Below, one piece after another: positions 17,684 to 25,628 of a stretch of 64,000 nucleotides of DNA. Below the pieces are notes generated by a model, which did no database searches, was not told the origin of the DNA, and saw only the letters and a program-made list of their open reading frames with translations. Source of the stretch: JABSOG01 sp047617105. GTDB taxonomy: Bacteria > Pseudomonadota > Gammaproteobacteria > Enterobacterales > Alteromonadaceae. Position numbers and translations under genes: made by a program. The number at the start of each line of letters is the position of its first letter. The first letter of the stretch is position 1. Location of the stretch: contig JBLGCB010000001.1 in assembly GCA_047617105.1 (NCBI GenBank), positions 1-64,000 of the forward strand, read 5' to 3'.

Positions 17684-18805
17684 ATGAATAAAAATTTATG
17701 CTTGGCACTGTCTGGTGGTGGCGTCAGAGCAATGGCCTTTCATGCTGGCCTACTAAAGTACCTCGCTGAAAAAAACGCTTTTGAACAGGTGAAAAGAATT
17801 TCATCGGTTTCGGGTGGCAGTTTGCTGGTCGGGCTTATCTATAAGGAAAATGACTACCGCTGGCCTGATTCATCACACTATCAAAACGTGATATACCCAC
17901 AAATCAAACGCCATTTAACCCGCAGCAATTTACAAGCAAATGCCCTTCGCCATTTATTGTTCAAACCGAAAAACTGGCAATATTGCTTATCTCGAGCCAA
18001 TGTTGTGGCCCAAAGCATTGAACACAGCTGGGGCATCAGCGGTAGCGTCAGTCAAATTCCCGCCAAGCCAGAATGGTCAATCAATGGCACCACCGCTGAA
18101 AACGGCAAACGTTTTCGCTTTAAACATGATAATTGCGGTGATTACAGCTTAGGTTACGCCGCGGCCGAAGGTTTTGCGCTTTCACATGCGCTGGCGATGT
18201 CTGCTGCATTTCCCGGTGGCATCGGCCCTTTAGTATTACACAGCAATCAATTTGATTGGCAAAAACGGCCCAAGTGGAACAGCCCGTCAGGGTCTGAGCG
18301 CTCGGTTAAACTGCCTTTTGCCAAACTGCACATTTATGACGGCGGCGTTTATGACAACCTTGGTTGCGAACCTTTCTTTGACTCAGGTAAAGGCAAACCC
18401 AAACGCCAGGGCGAGCATATTTTCGTTTCTGATGCCGGCAGCCCACTGGGCACAGATAAACACCCCGGGCCATTAAGTCCGTTCAGATTAACCCGAATTG
18501 TTGATATCACCACAGAACAATGTAGAGCATTGAGGGTAAGAAGTTTGATGAGTTTTTTGACCAATCCTGAAAATAGCCCACACAATGATCACAGCGGTTA
18601 TGTAATGATTGGTCAAACCGCCGCAGAAGTACTATCGCCAGATAACTACCAAAGTGAAGACTGGCTGAGCAAGGAGCAAGTCAAATATGCCGCCGCTTAC
18701 CCAACCCATTTAAAGAAGATGGGAGAAAGTGATTTTGATTGCATTGCCCGCCATGGCTATGAGTCAGCGCGGGCCATAGATTTAGAGCGCCAGTGCTTTA
18801 CTTAA
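17684..18805 (+). CDS. patatin-like phospholipase
   Basis: 373 residues. The N-terminus LALSGGGVRAMAFHAG holds the oxyanion GGGxR motif. The nucleophile elbow is SSVSGGSL, with Ser43 as the catalytic serine. The Asp of the dyad is in the C-terminal YDGGVYDNLG. All patatin catalytic elements are therefore present. No signal peptide is seen, so it is likely cytosolic, cleaving membrane phospholipids. Patatins serve both housekeeping lipid turnover and abortive-infection effectors such as CapV in CBASS. No CD-NTase is nearby, but it is divergent from an ATPase/nuclease pair. A GGA lies upstream but the Shine-Dalgarno is weak. The stop is 3 bases short of the converging gloB stop. Confidence 0.88.
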   Translation: MNKNLCLALSGGGVRAMAFHAGLLKYLAEKNAFEQVKRISSVSGGSLLVGLIYKENDYRWPDSSHYQNVIYPQIKRHLTRSNLQANALRHLLFKPKNWQYCLSRANVVAQSIEHSWGISGSVSQIPAKPEWSINGTTAENGKRFRFKHDNCGDYSLGYAAAEGFALSHALAMSAAFPGGIGPLVLHSNQFDWQKRPKWNSPSGSERSVKLPFAKLHIYDGGVYDNLGCEPFFDSGKGKPKRQGEHIFVSDAGSPLGTDKHPGPLSPFRLTRIVDITTEQCRALRVRSLMSFLTNPENSPHNDHSGYVMIGQTAAEVLSPDNYQSEDWLSKEQVKYAAAYPTHLKKMGESDFDCIARHGYESARAIDLERQCFT

Positions 18806-18808
18806 CCT

Positions 18809-19600
18809 TTACCAATCATTACGCAGAGCTCTCAACTTTAAAAACACCTCTTTAGCAGTCGGTTCATCGGCCATATCTGGAAATTCTTGTTTTAGTTTGG
18901 CAATAATCGTCGGGTTATGCAGCCTAAAAAAAGTATTGACCTGTTTTTCCATCGCCAAAGTCGATACCAGCGCTTCGGCGGGATTTTGCGAACCAACCTG
19001 AGCCAATAATTGTTTGGCCTGATCGTTATCCGGTTCTCTGGCTAGGGTAAATTCAAGATTGTGGCCAATATAATCATGGCCGGGAAAAATCCGGGTATTG
19101 TCGGCAAGTTGAGATAACTGATTGGCAAAAGTATCATAAAGCTCAACCGGATGGCCGCCATTATGGCAATTGCCCACCCCAGCATTAAACAAGGTATCGC
19201 CGCAAAACAATGCCGGATCGTCGGTTTGCGATAACAAACACACATGCGCCATGGTATGACCCGGAGTATCCAGCGCCAGCAGTTCCACCGTTTTACCAAC
19301 CCTCACCACATCACCGGCATCAAGACCAATATCAATGCCCGCAATGGTGTCTTTGGCATTTTGATGGGCCAGTAACTTGGCCCCGGTCGCCGCAATAATC
19401 GGCTTATTACCACCAGTATGATCACCATGCTCATGGGTGTTTAACACCTGAGTAATGGTCCAGCCATTGGCTTTGGCCACCGCCAGACACTGTTTGTAAT
19501 CCAGCGGGTCGATGGCTAATGCCTCACCAGTCTGGGGGCAAACAATTAAATAGTTAAAATTACGGTAGGCATTACCTGTCCAAAGCTGTTTAACGATCAT
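18809..19600 (-). CDS. gloB: hydroxyacylglutathione hydrolase (glyoxalase II)
   Basis: 263 residues, normal for the family. The metallo-beta-lactamase fold is marked by THEHGDHTGG (both metal sites), LDTPGHTMAHVCLL, FCGDTLFNAGVGNC and FPGHDYIGHNLEF. It hydrolyses S-lactoylglutathione to lactate and glutathione in methylglyoxal detoxification, in the cytosol. The C-terminal HxxxxDW-type substrate region is replaced by a short FLKLRALRNDW end, which is typical of gammaproteobacterial GloB. It is a single gene that converges tightly with the patatin gene. Confidence 0.93.
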   Translation of the reverse strand: MIVKQLWTGNAYRNFNYLIVCPQTGEALAIDPLDYKQCLAVAKANGWTITQVLNTHEHGDHTGGNKPIIAATGAKLLAHQNAKDTIAGIDIGLDAGDVVRVGKTVELLALDTPGHTMAHVCLLSQTDDPALFCGDTLFNAGVGNCHNGGHPVELYDTFANQLSQLADNTRIFPGHDYIGHNLEFTLAREPDNDQAKQLLAQVGSQNPAEALVSTLAMEKQVNTFFRLHNPTIIAKLKQEFPDMADEPTAKEVFLKLRALRNDW

Positions 19601-19722
19601 ACATTGGGCTTCTTTTTCGTTTTATAGTGGATTGAGTATATCGCAGCATTAGGTAACGTGCATGTTACTCGAATAGTTTTTTATCTTGTTCTTGGCCTCG
19701 TCAACAAATATCATAGTCTTAA

Positions 19723-21507
19723 ATGCCACACTCAACTTTACAGGAAAACCGTTTGCCAGCCGCCACCAATGCCCGGTCCACCGCACATACTGCCCATTGG
19801 TGCCTGTATCAAATCAACGATTTGAGCCTCAATACCCAACTGGGTACCTTGCATCGTGGCGATCAAGAAATCGCTCTGCCGCCACTGAGCTATAAAATGC
19901 TTTGTCAGCTGGTGCAACGGGCACCCGCCATTGTCTCTCAGGACGAGCTAATGACGCTGGTGTGGGGCGATTTGGTGGTAAGCGATGAGACCCTTAAACA
20001 ACGGATTAAATTATTACGTCAGGCGATTTCAGATACCCCACAAAAGCCACAATACATCGCTTCAGTCAGAGGCCGTGGTTATCGCTGTATCGCCAACATT
20101 GATAAACAAGAGTTAACACCACCGACACCTTCAATACCCTACTCTGCAAGGCATCACGACAGTATTAATCTGCGCTTAAACGATCGTTTACCAGTGTCTT
20201 TTATGCAAAGTTCTGCTGATTATTGGCGCTTGGCATCGTTGTTTTTTTTGGTGGTCTTTACCGTACTGGTCACCGTATTCATCATTAATATCTTTTCTTT
20301 GCCCGGACAACCCAAGCCACAGCCAAACACCACAACACAGAACCGACCAACCGCTAACTCAACCCCCAACTCAATCCCCAAAGACAGCATTTCTGTACAA
20401 GCGAAAAACGCCTATGCCAAAGGCCGCACCTTCTATTTGCGCTATCAGCCGATGGACAATGAAATGGCGATTAAATCTTACCTGCAAGCCACCGAACTGG
20501 CACCAGATTATGCCATCGCTTTTGCCGGTCTGGCCGATGCCTATAGTCAGGGGGTATTTCAATTCAGTGCCGGAGAGTCATGGCAGAAAAAAGCCCTAGA
20601 AGCCGCTTATGATGCCATTATGTTAGATGACCAAATGGCACAAAGTTACAAAGCCCTAGGCACCGCCCACTATGTCAATGGCCATCTTTCTCAGGCGTTA
20701 TCGGCCAATCTCAAAGCTATCGAAATCACCCCGGATTATGTCGAAGCTCAGGCCAATCTAGGTTATATTTACTCCGAACGCGGCCAGTTAAACAATGCCC
20801 TCGAACGCCATTATTCAGTTTATCAGACTGACCCGTCTTACCAGGTCAACTGGTATCATATCGCCCTAACTTTGCAACGTCTTGGTTTGTATCAGCAAGC
20901 TGCGCCCTGGTATAAAAAAGTCCTTAAAGCGCGCGCGCATTACCATCTGGCGACTTTTCACTACAGCCGTTTGCTGATCTCCCAAGGCCATATTGACCAA
21001 GCAGAATCACTGCTCAAACAAGCCGAAAAACGCTCACCAGACAGCCTTAATGTACTTAAAGGTCTCGCCGAATTGTATTTACTCAATCAACAGGTCGAAC
21101 AAGCAAAACCGTGGATCCACAAGCTCAAACTGTTTTCAAACGGTGAAAACCGTCAATATGCCGAACTATTAACCCTGCTAAGCCAACAAGACCCTCAGCA
21201 ACTAAACCAATGGTATAACAAACATGCCAATGACTATAATGAAAGGCCATTTAATAACGTTCAACTGGCCATCGCTGCCAGCGCTTTGGGACAAACCGAT
21301 ACTGCGTTTCGCCATCTCATTCAGGCCATCGAATTGGGCTGGCTCGACAGTGATTATCTGCGTCTGTTTGTATTTTTAAAGCCACTGCAACAACATCATA
21401 AATTTCAGCGCATTTTACAGTTGCAGCAACGCAAAAGACAAAATGAAACCACGCGGGTGAAAAATCAGCTAATCTTAAAACTTGAGGCTATTATCACCAC
21501 GCACTAG
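19723..21507 (+). CDS. CadC/ToxR-like transmembrane regulator with TPR sensor region
   Basis: 594 residues. The N-terminal OmpR-type winged helix (about 28-125) has the recognition-helix/wing pattern DETLKQRIKLLRQAI and RGRGYR. One transmembrane helix follows (about 168-193). The periplasmic part (about 225-560) is a TPR array with recurring ALEAAYDAIMLD / LSANLKAIEITPDYVEA / NNALERHY patterns. It should be a membrane-embedded one-component transcription factor, its DNA-binding domain cytosolic and its TPR domain sensing partners in the periplasm. The start is uncertain, since the frame opens close upstream without a clear Shine-Dalgarno. A terminator overlaps its stop codon. Confidence 0.88.
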   Translation: MPHSTLQENRLPAATNARSTAHTAHWCLYQINDLSLNTQLGTLHRGDQEIALPPLSYKMLCQLVQRAPAIVSQDELMTLVWGDLVVSDETLKQRIKLLRQAISDTPQKPQYIASVRGRGYRCIANIDKQELTPPTPSIPYSARHHDSINLRLNDRLPVSFMQSSADYWRLASLFFLVVFTVLVTVFIINIFSLPGQPKPQPNTTTQNRPTANSTPNSIPKDSISVQAKNAYAKGRTFYLRYQPMDNEMAIKSYLQATELAPDYAIAFAGLADAYSQGVFQFSAGESWQKKALEAAYDAIMLDDQMAQSYKALGTAHYVNGHLSQALSANLKAIEITPDYVEAQANLGYIYSERGQLNNALERHYSVYQTDPSYQVNWYHIALTLQRLGLYQQAAPWYKKVLKARAHYHLATFHYSRLLISQGHIDQAESLLKQAEKRSPDSLNVLKGLAELYLLNQQVEQAKPWIHKLKLFSNGENRQYAELLTLLSQQDPQQLNQWYNKHANDYNERPFNNVQLAIAASALGQTDTAFRHLIQAIELGWLDSDYLRLFVFLKPLQQHHKFQRILQLQQRKRQNETTRVKNQLILKLEAIITTH

Positions 21508-21526
21508 GGCGTAGTGATGGTTTTTT
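21493..21526 (+). terminator. intrinsic terminator overlapping the stop codon
   Basis: ATCACCACGC (21493-21502) pairs with GCGTAGTGAT (21509-21518) with one mismatch, followed by GG and TTTTTT (21521-21526). The stem includes the last codons and stop of the TPR regulator. Confidence 0.75.
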
Positions 21527-21644
21527 GTTACCACTTTTTATTTGGTCTGGTCACAACAAAAGCGATAATAGACATTATAAGCAATGAGACATATATTAAC
21601 GGTTGATGGTAGACTTGAGTCTGACGGAGTAAAAAGGCGAGCAA

Positions 21645-22601
21645 ATGACATTACAGACCTATTTCAACACTGACAACCCGCAACAGCGTGAGATCATGAT
21701 CATTGACTCGGGCCTTGGCGGACTCTCAGTGTGTGCGCAACTTGCTGCTAGGTTTATTCAGGCATCACAGGCCGTTAAGCTCATTTATGTCAATGCCGCC
21801 CCCTCAGATGAAACAGGTTATGATGATTTAGGTGATACCGAGGCGCAAACCAAATACTTTAGTGCCACCCTTGAAGCCTTAACCCAACGCTGGCAACCAG
21901 AACAAACCTTAGTTGCCTGTAATACTTTGTCGGCACTGATGCCACAGTTAATCAGCCAACCTACCCCGTTAACCAGTGTGATTGATTGCGCCTTAGCCGC
22001 CTTAACCAAAGCGTTAAAACAACACTATGTACCAACCAAATGGCCTGATTTAAAGGTGGTTTTATTCGCCACACCCACCACCATCTACAGCAGTGCTTAT
22101 GCCAAACGTCTAACCAAAATGGGTCTACCACCGAGCGCTTTAATCTCACAGCCTTGCCCGGGTTTGGCCACCGCCATCTCCAATGACGTCGATACCCTCA
22201 AAGCAAAAATCAACCAGTATGTTGGCCAAGCCCTTGATCAACTAAGTAACCAAGCATCGCAAGCCAATGATGAACAGCAAAAGCTGCCAGTGGCCATTAT
22301 ATTGGGTTGCACCCACTATGGTTATCGACAAGACTTATTTCATCAGGCTATTGAGCTGTACTATTATCGCAAAGGTCACAGAGACCCTTTTTTCATTGTG
22401 GTGCCTAATCAACAAATGGCAATGCAGGTCGACCTACTCAGCGCTAAAGATCCCAGCCCGGTCAGCCCACAAGTAGAGTTTTATAGTCGCTATGAAGTGC
22501 CTAAAACAGAAGTAGACACCGTGTCACAATACCTCAGTTCCATCAACCAACAAACCGCCGACGCCCTATGCCAACAGATTGTTGACCCAACCTTATTCTA
22601 G
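21645..22601 (+). CDS. Asp/Glu racemase-family protein (MurI-like)
   Basis: 318 residues, longer than the usual 260-290 of glutamate racemase. The two-lobed racemase signature is visible: IIDSGLGGLSV near the N-terminus, the first catalytic Cys in LVACNTLSAL, a second in ILGCTHYGYRQ, and CPGLAT between them. These match the MurI active site apart from small changes (ACNTLS instead of NNTAS, GCTHYG instead of GCTHFP). It could supply D-glutamate for peptidoglycan or be a paralog with another amino-acid substrate; without a second copy to compare I leave the symbol blank. It is preceded by GGAG about 10 bases upstream and followed by a perfect-stem hairpin. Confidence 0.82.
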   Translation: MTLQTYFNTDNPQQREIMIIDSGLGGLSVCAQLAARFIQASQAVKLIYVNAAPSDETGYDDLGDTEAQTKYFSATLEALTQRWQPEQTLVACNTLSALMPQLISQPTPLTSVIDCALAALTKALKQHYVPTKWPDLKVVLFATPTTIYSSAYAKRLTKMGLPPSALISQPCPGLATAISNDVDTLKAKINQYVGQALDQLSNQASQANDEQQKLPVAIILGCTHYGYRQDLFHQAIELYYYRKGHRDPFFIVVPNQQMAMQVDLLSAKDPSPVSPQVEFYSRYEVPKTEVDTVSQYLSSINQQTADALCQQIVDPTLF

Positions 22602-22640
22602 TATCACCATAGAACAGAAAGTAAGTAACACAACGGATGA

Positions 22641-22670
22641 AACCGGGTCAGTGTTAACCCTGACCCGGTT
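22641..22670. terminator. perfect-stem hairpin between convergent genes
   Basis: AACCGGGTCAG (22641-22651) and CTGACCCGGTT (22660-22670) form an 11-base-pair perfect stem with an 8-base loop. It lies between the racemase-like gene and the small secreted peptide gene, which converge. No T-tract is present on either side. Confidence 0.6.
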
Positions 22671-22705
22671 GAAGTATCAATCATCCCTAATCGGGTATTG
22701 AGCGG

Positions 22706-22918
22706 TTACGTGCAGACGGGGTATGGGTCACACGGTATAACCATTTGTTTGACAAACTCCTTTTGTAACTTTAATTTATTTTCGACCGCCTCGGCAGTTA
22801 AAGCCAACTCTTTGGATTTAGCCACAGCTTTGGCACCTTGTAACAATGGACGTTCAGTCGATACAGCAGTAAACGAAAGCGTTATTGAAACAACGATTAT
22901 CAGTTGTTTTAATTTCAT
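22706..22918 (-). CDS. small secreted peptide of unknown function
   Basis: 70 residues with a clear Sec signal (MKLKQLIIVVSITLSFTAVS), so the mature part would be about 50 residues. The mature part is helical and Lys/Glu/Ala-rich (AKAVAKSKELALTAEAVENK) and ends in PCDPYPVCT, where two Cys could close a five-residue loop. A strong AGGAAAA Shine-Dalgarno lies about 7 bases before the ATG, which argues that it is real. It lies downstream of, and codirectional with, the winged-helix propeller regulator at 23330-25432, separated by 411 bases. No homology was recognised; it could be a signalling or structural peptide. Confidence 0.65.
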   Translation of the reverse strand: MKLKQLIIVVSITLSFTAVSTERPLLQGAKAVAKSKELALTAEAVENKLKLQKEFVKQMVIPCDPYPVCT

Positions 22919-23329
22919 ACTATTTTCCTACAATGGTTATTAAACTCAAAATGGGGTGAAAGAAGAGCAATGCCCATCCTGAGCACGGCCCTTCTTTCGA
23001 CAGCAGCTGGATGAGTGTAAACAGCATTACCGGTCGATGAATTGGCTACCCATCGACAAAACAAAATATGAAAGATTTTGTCTGAGAAATGAAATTGTTT
23101 AAGATAGGATTACAGAGAATTGAATAGCACATGAATATATCGTGCTATGATTTTTTGATATGCAGTTGAATTTATTGAAGAAAAACCAACGAAGATAATT
23201 TTGGAAGAAAGTTAAAAGTGAACTGACTAAGGAACAGAATAGCGGTAATTACCAGTTTAAAATGAAACAGCAGAACGGCTTTAAATTCTAAAGCGCAGAG
23301 CAAGTCATTTGACTCTGCACTAACGGGCA
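22919..23329. other. intergenic region between peptide gene and propeller regulator
   Basis: About 410 bases, AT-rich, holding the promoter of the small peptide gene and a terminator-like hairpin for the regulator near its right end. No coding sequence is seen. Confidence 0.5.
23295..23318 (-). terminator. hairpin downstream of the propeller regulator gene
   Basis: GCAGAG (23295-23300) and CTCTGC (23313-23318) enclose a short CAA/TTG dyad. It lies 12 bases past the stop of the minus-strand regulator; only a weak T-rich stretch follows. Confidence 0.4.
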
Positions 23330-25432
23330 CTAGTTAGTACTGATATCACCAACCACAATATTCATATGACCTAAAGACTCGGCAATATAAAACAATTTAT
23401 CCTCATAAATAGATATTGGGCCGTATAAAAAATCTGGCATTCGCTCAACCGCACCTGACAGCAAATCAACACTCACCACTTTACGACCCTTTTCAACCAC
23501 CACATATAAATGGCTATCCGACAAGCATAACCCCTCTGGTGAGGTCGGTGTGACCGTGGTATTAATGGCTTCATCACTGTTACGCGTCAACAGGTGGATC
23601 CCTTTTTTATCCGATGGCACATAAACAATGCCCAGTGGGTGATACACCGCAAACCAGGTATTATCCAGTAATACCTTAGTTTTAGTGATTGTTTTGCTTT
23701 GCTGGTATTTTTCTAAATCATACTCATACACTCTTTTGTCCTTATCAAGCACATCGGCCAATAACATTCGCTGGCTGTTTAATGAAAAGCTCGGATAAGC
23801 CTGCAATGGAAAATGTCTGACCTCGGTCAAACCCTTTTGATTGCGGGTATATAGTGTGGTGCCTTCGTTAAAATGAATCGCCAGCCACTTTTTATCTTTC
23901 GATGCGGCAAAGTTGCTGATCTTGCGATTGATGGTAAAATTGGTCAGTTGCACCCGGTTGTTATTGATATGGGCATAAATTTGATTGATACCAGACTCAC
24001 GAGAAGTCAACAACACTTCTTCGGCACTGGCATGAGGTAACCTTAATTTAAAATCAGAAGAAATAATTTCCGCACTGAGTTTATTTTTCAGAGAATAGGT
24101 ATGGATTCGGCTTTTATAGTATTCACCAGAAACAAAAGCGATTTTTTTCCTGCTCTCATCCACGGTAGGGTAACTGACCGGGTTTAACGGGTCAAAATAC
24201 ACCGCATCAATATCGGATGGTTGATCAATTCGCATGGTTTTAAACTGGTTATCAAGATCTGTAAATAACAATCGGTTATCCAAAACCGCAATACTTCTGA
24301 GCGATTGATTCACCGTGGTGATTTTTTTCAGCACCTTATCGCCACTCAGCTGATAGATATTGGTTTGCGCCCAATCTTCACCATCAAGTACGTACAATAT
24401 TGATTTTTTACGATCATAAGCAATGTAATAATAGCCAATACCGTTATAATCACCCCCGCTATAATCCGCCTTGTTAATGCTCAAATACAGCGATTTTTCT
24501 TTACTGGTTAAATCTACTTGATAAATCCCCATCACGTCCGTCTCTTTATCCTCAACGTCGGTAAAAAGGAGCAATTGTTCAGACAACCACTCGATGCTCA
24601 ACATCTTTTCGCCCGAATGACATTGGGCGATGGCTTCATCGTCGCCGAGCATATTAAATTGTTGATCCAGCTGAATCAGCCGAATTTCACAGCCACCAGC
24701 GCTGGTCGCTCGTTGATAGGCCAGTTGACGACCGGACGGCGAAAATACTGGCGATTGATCAAAGTGACCATCGGTTAATGCCCGGTAGTTAATGTCAGCA
24801 TCCGCTTTAAGATAAATTTTTGCAGGCAAGTCATCGGTTTGATAAGAAAACGTAATGGCATCTCCCTTGGGAGAAAGTCTGGGTTGAAAAGAAATGCCGG
24901 ACAAGGTATTTAGCTGTACGACATTTTGAATGTTGACGGGGGGCTGGGTCAATAAAAAATAGATCAGAATAAACATTGATGCGGTCAGTAGTGCCGAAAG
25001 ACCACTGTATTTGGCCATTTTTAGTCGGTTATTGCGAGTTTTAGCACTAAGCTCCTGCTCAATGATCTCTTGCCGCTGCGCTTCATTGCTGACAAATTCT
25101 ACCGGACAAGCGACTTTGTAACCTAACCCGCCTTTGGTTTCTAACCAGCTATTGGCCAAGCCCAATTGCTCTAAGCGCTTACGGATTCGTGACACATGGG
25201 TAATGGCCTGGCTTTTTTTATTGGTATAATCATCGTTGACCGGCCCTTCACCCCACAGATAAACGGCAATGGCTTCAGCAGTGACAAAATCTTCTTTACC
25301 CGCCAAAATCACTTGGAGTGTTTGCGCCTCTCGCCGTTGCAATGGCAAGCTTTCATCTCCCGCCTTGAGAGATTGGTGAGACTGGTCGAAGTAGAATTTA
25401 ACTTTACCATCAATAAGGTAGTAAGAATCCAA
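23330..25432 (-). CDS. CadC/ToxR-like transmembrane regulator with TolB-type beta-propeller
   Basis: 700 residues. The N-terminal winged helix (about 5-107) shows the OmpR-type pattern QAITHVSRIRKRLEQLG and TKGGLGYKV. A transmembrane helix follows (about 143-162). The large periplasmic part (about 175-700) is a series of TolB/WD40-like blades with motifs such as FSPSGRQLAYQRA, SPKGDAITFSYQTDD and DESRKKIAFVSGEYY. It should bind DNA from the membrane in response to a periplasmic ligand or protein. Its target is unknown; the codirectional secreted-peptide gene downstream is one possibility. Confidence 0.87.
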   Translation of the reverse strand: MDSYYLIDGKVKFYFDQSHQSLKAGDESLPLQRREAQTLQVILAGKEDFVTAEAIAVYLWGEGPVNDDYTNKKSQAITHVSRIRKRLEQLGLANSWLETKGGLGYKVACPVEFVSNEAQRQEIIEQELSAKTRNNRLKMAKYSGLSALLTASMFILIYFLLTQPPVNIQNVVQLNTLSGISFQPRLSPKGDAITFSYQTDDLPAKIYLKADADINYRALTDGHFDQSPVFSPSGRQLAYQRATSAGGCEIRLIQLDQQFNMLGDDEAIAQCHSGEKMLSIEWLSEQLLLFTDVEDKETDVMGIYQVDLTSKEKSLYLSINKADYSGGDYNGIGYYYIAYDRKKSILYVLDGEDWAQTNIYQLSGDKVLKKITTVNQSLRSIAVLDNRLLFTDLDNQFKTMRIDQPSDIDAVYFDPLNPVSYPTVDESRKKIAFVSGEYYKSRIHTYSLKNKLSAEIISSDFKLRLPHASAEEVLLTSRESGINQIYAHINNNRVQLTNFTINRKISNFAASKDKKWLAIHFNEGTTLYTRNQKGLTEVRHFPLQAYPSFSLNSQRMLLADVLDKDKRVYEYDLEKYQQSKTITKTKVLLDNTWFAVYHPLGIVYVPSDKKGIHLLTRNSDEAINTTVTPTSPEGLCLSDSHLYVVVEKGRKVVSVDLLSGAVERMPDFLYGPISIYEDKLFYIAESLGHMNIVVGDISTN

Positions 25433-25628
25433 TGAGATATCCCTATAATGTATGTTTGTGCATTTACCCTCAGCTAGTGACTGAAGGTAGCCCTAGTATA
25501 GTAAAATCAATAAGTTATGCAAGGGGCTGCGGCGAGAAATTCAAGAAAGTTGTAACGGTATGAGTACGAAAATAAGGTTGGCATAATATCAAAGATGGGT
25601 GTGCTGAACAGTTGCAGTAGCTTAAGGG

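Noticed and set aside
17433..17687. 84-codon ORF in the ATPase/patatin intergenic region
   Set aside because: Out of frame with the patatin, low-complexity product, overlaps the putative operator repeats.
22698..22943. 81-codon plus-strand ORF opposite the secreted peptide
   Set aside because: The minus frame has a signal peptide and strong ribosome site; the plus frame is its shadow.
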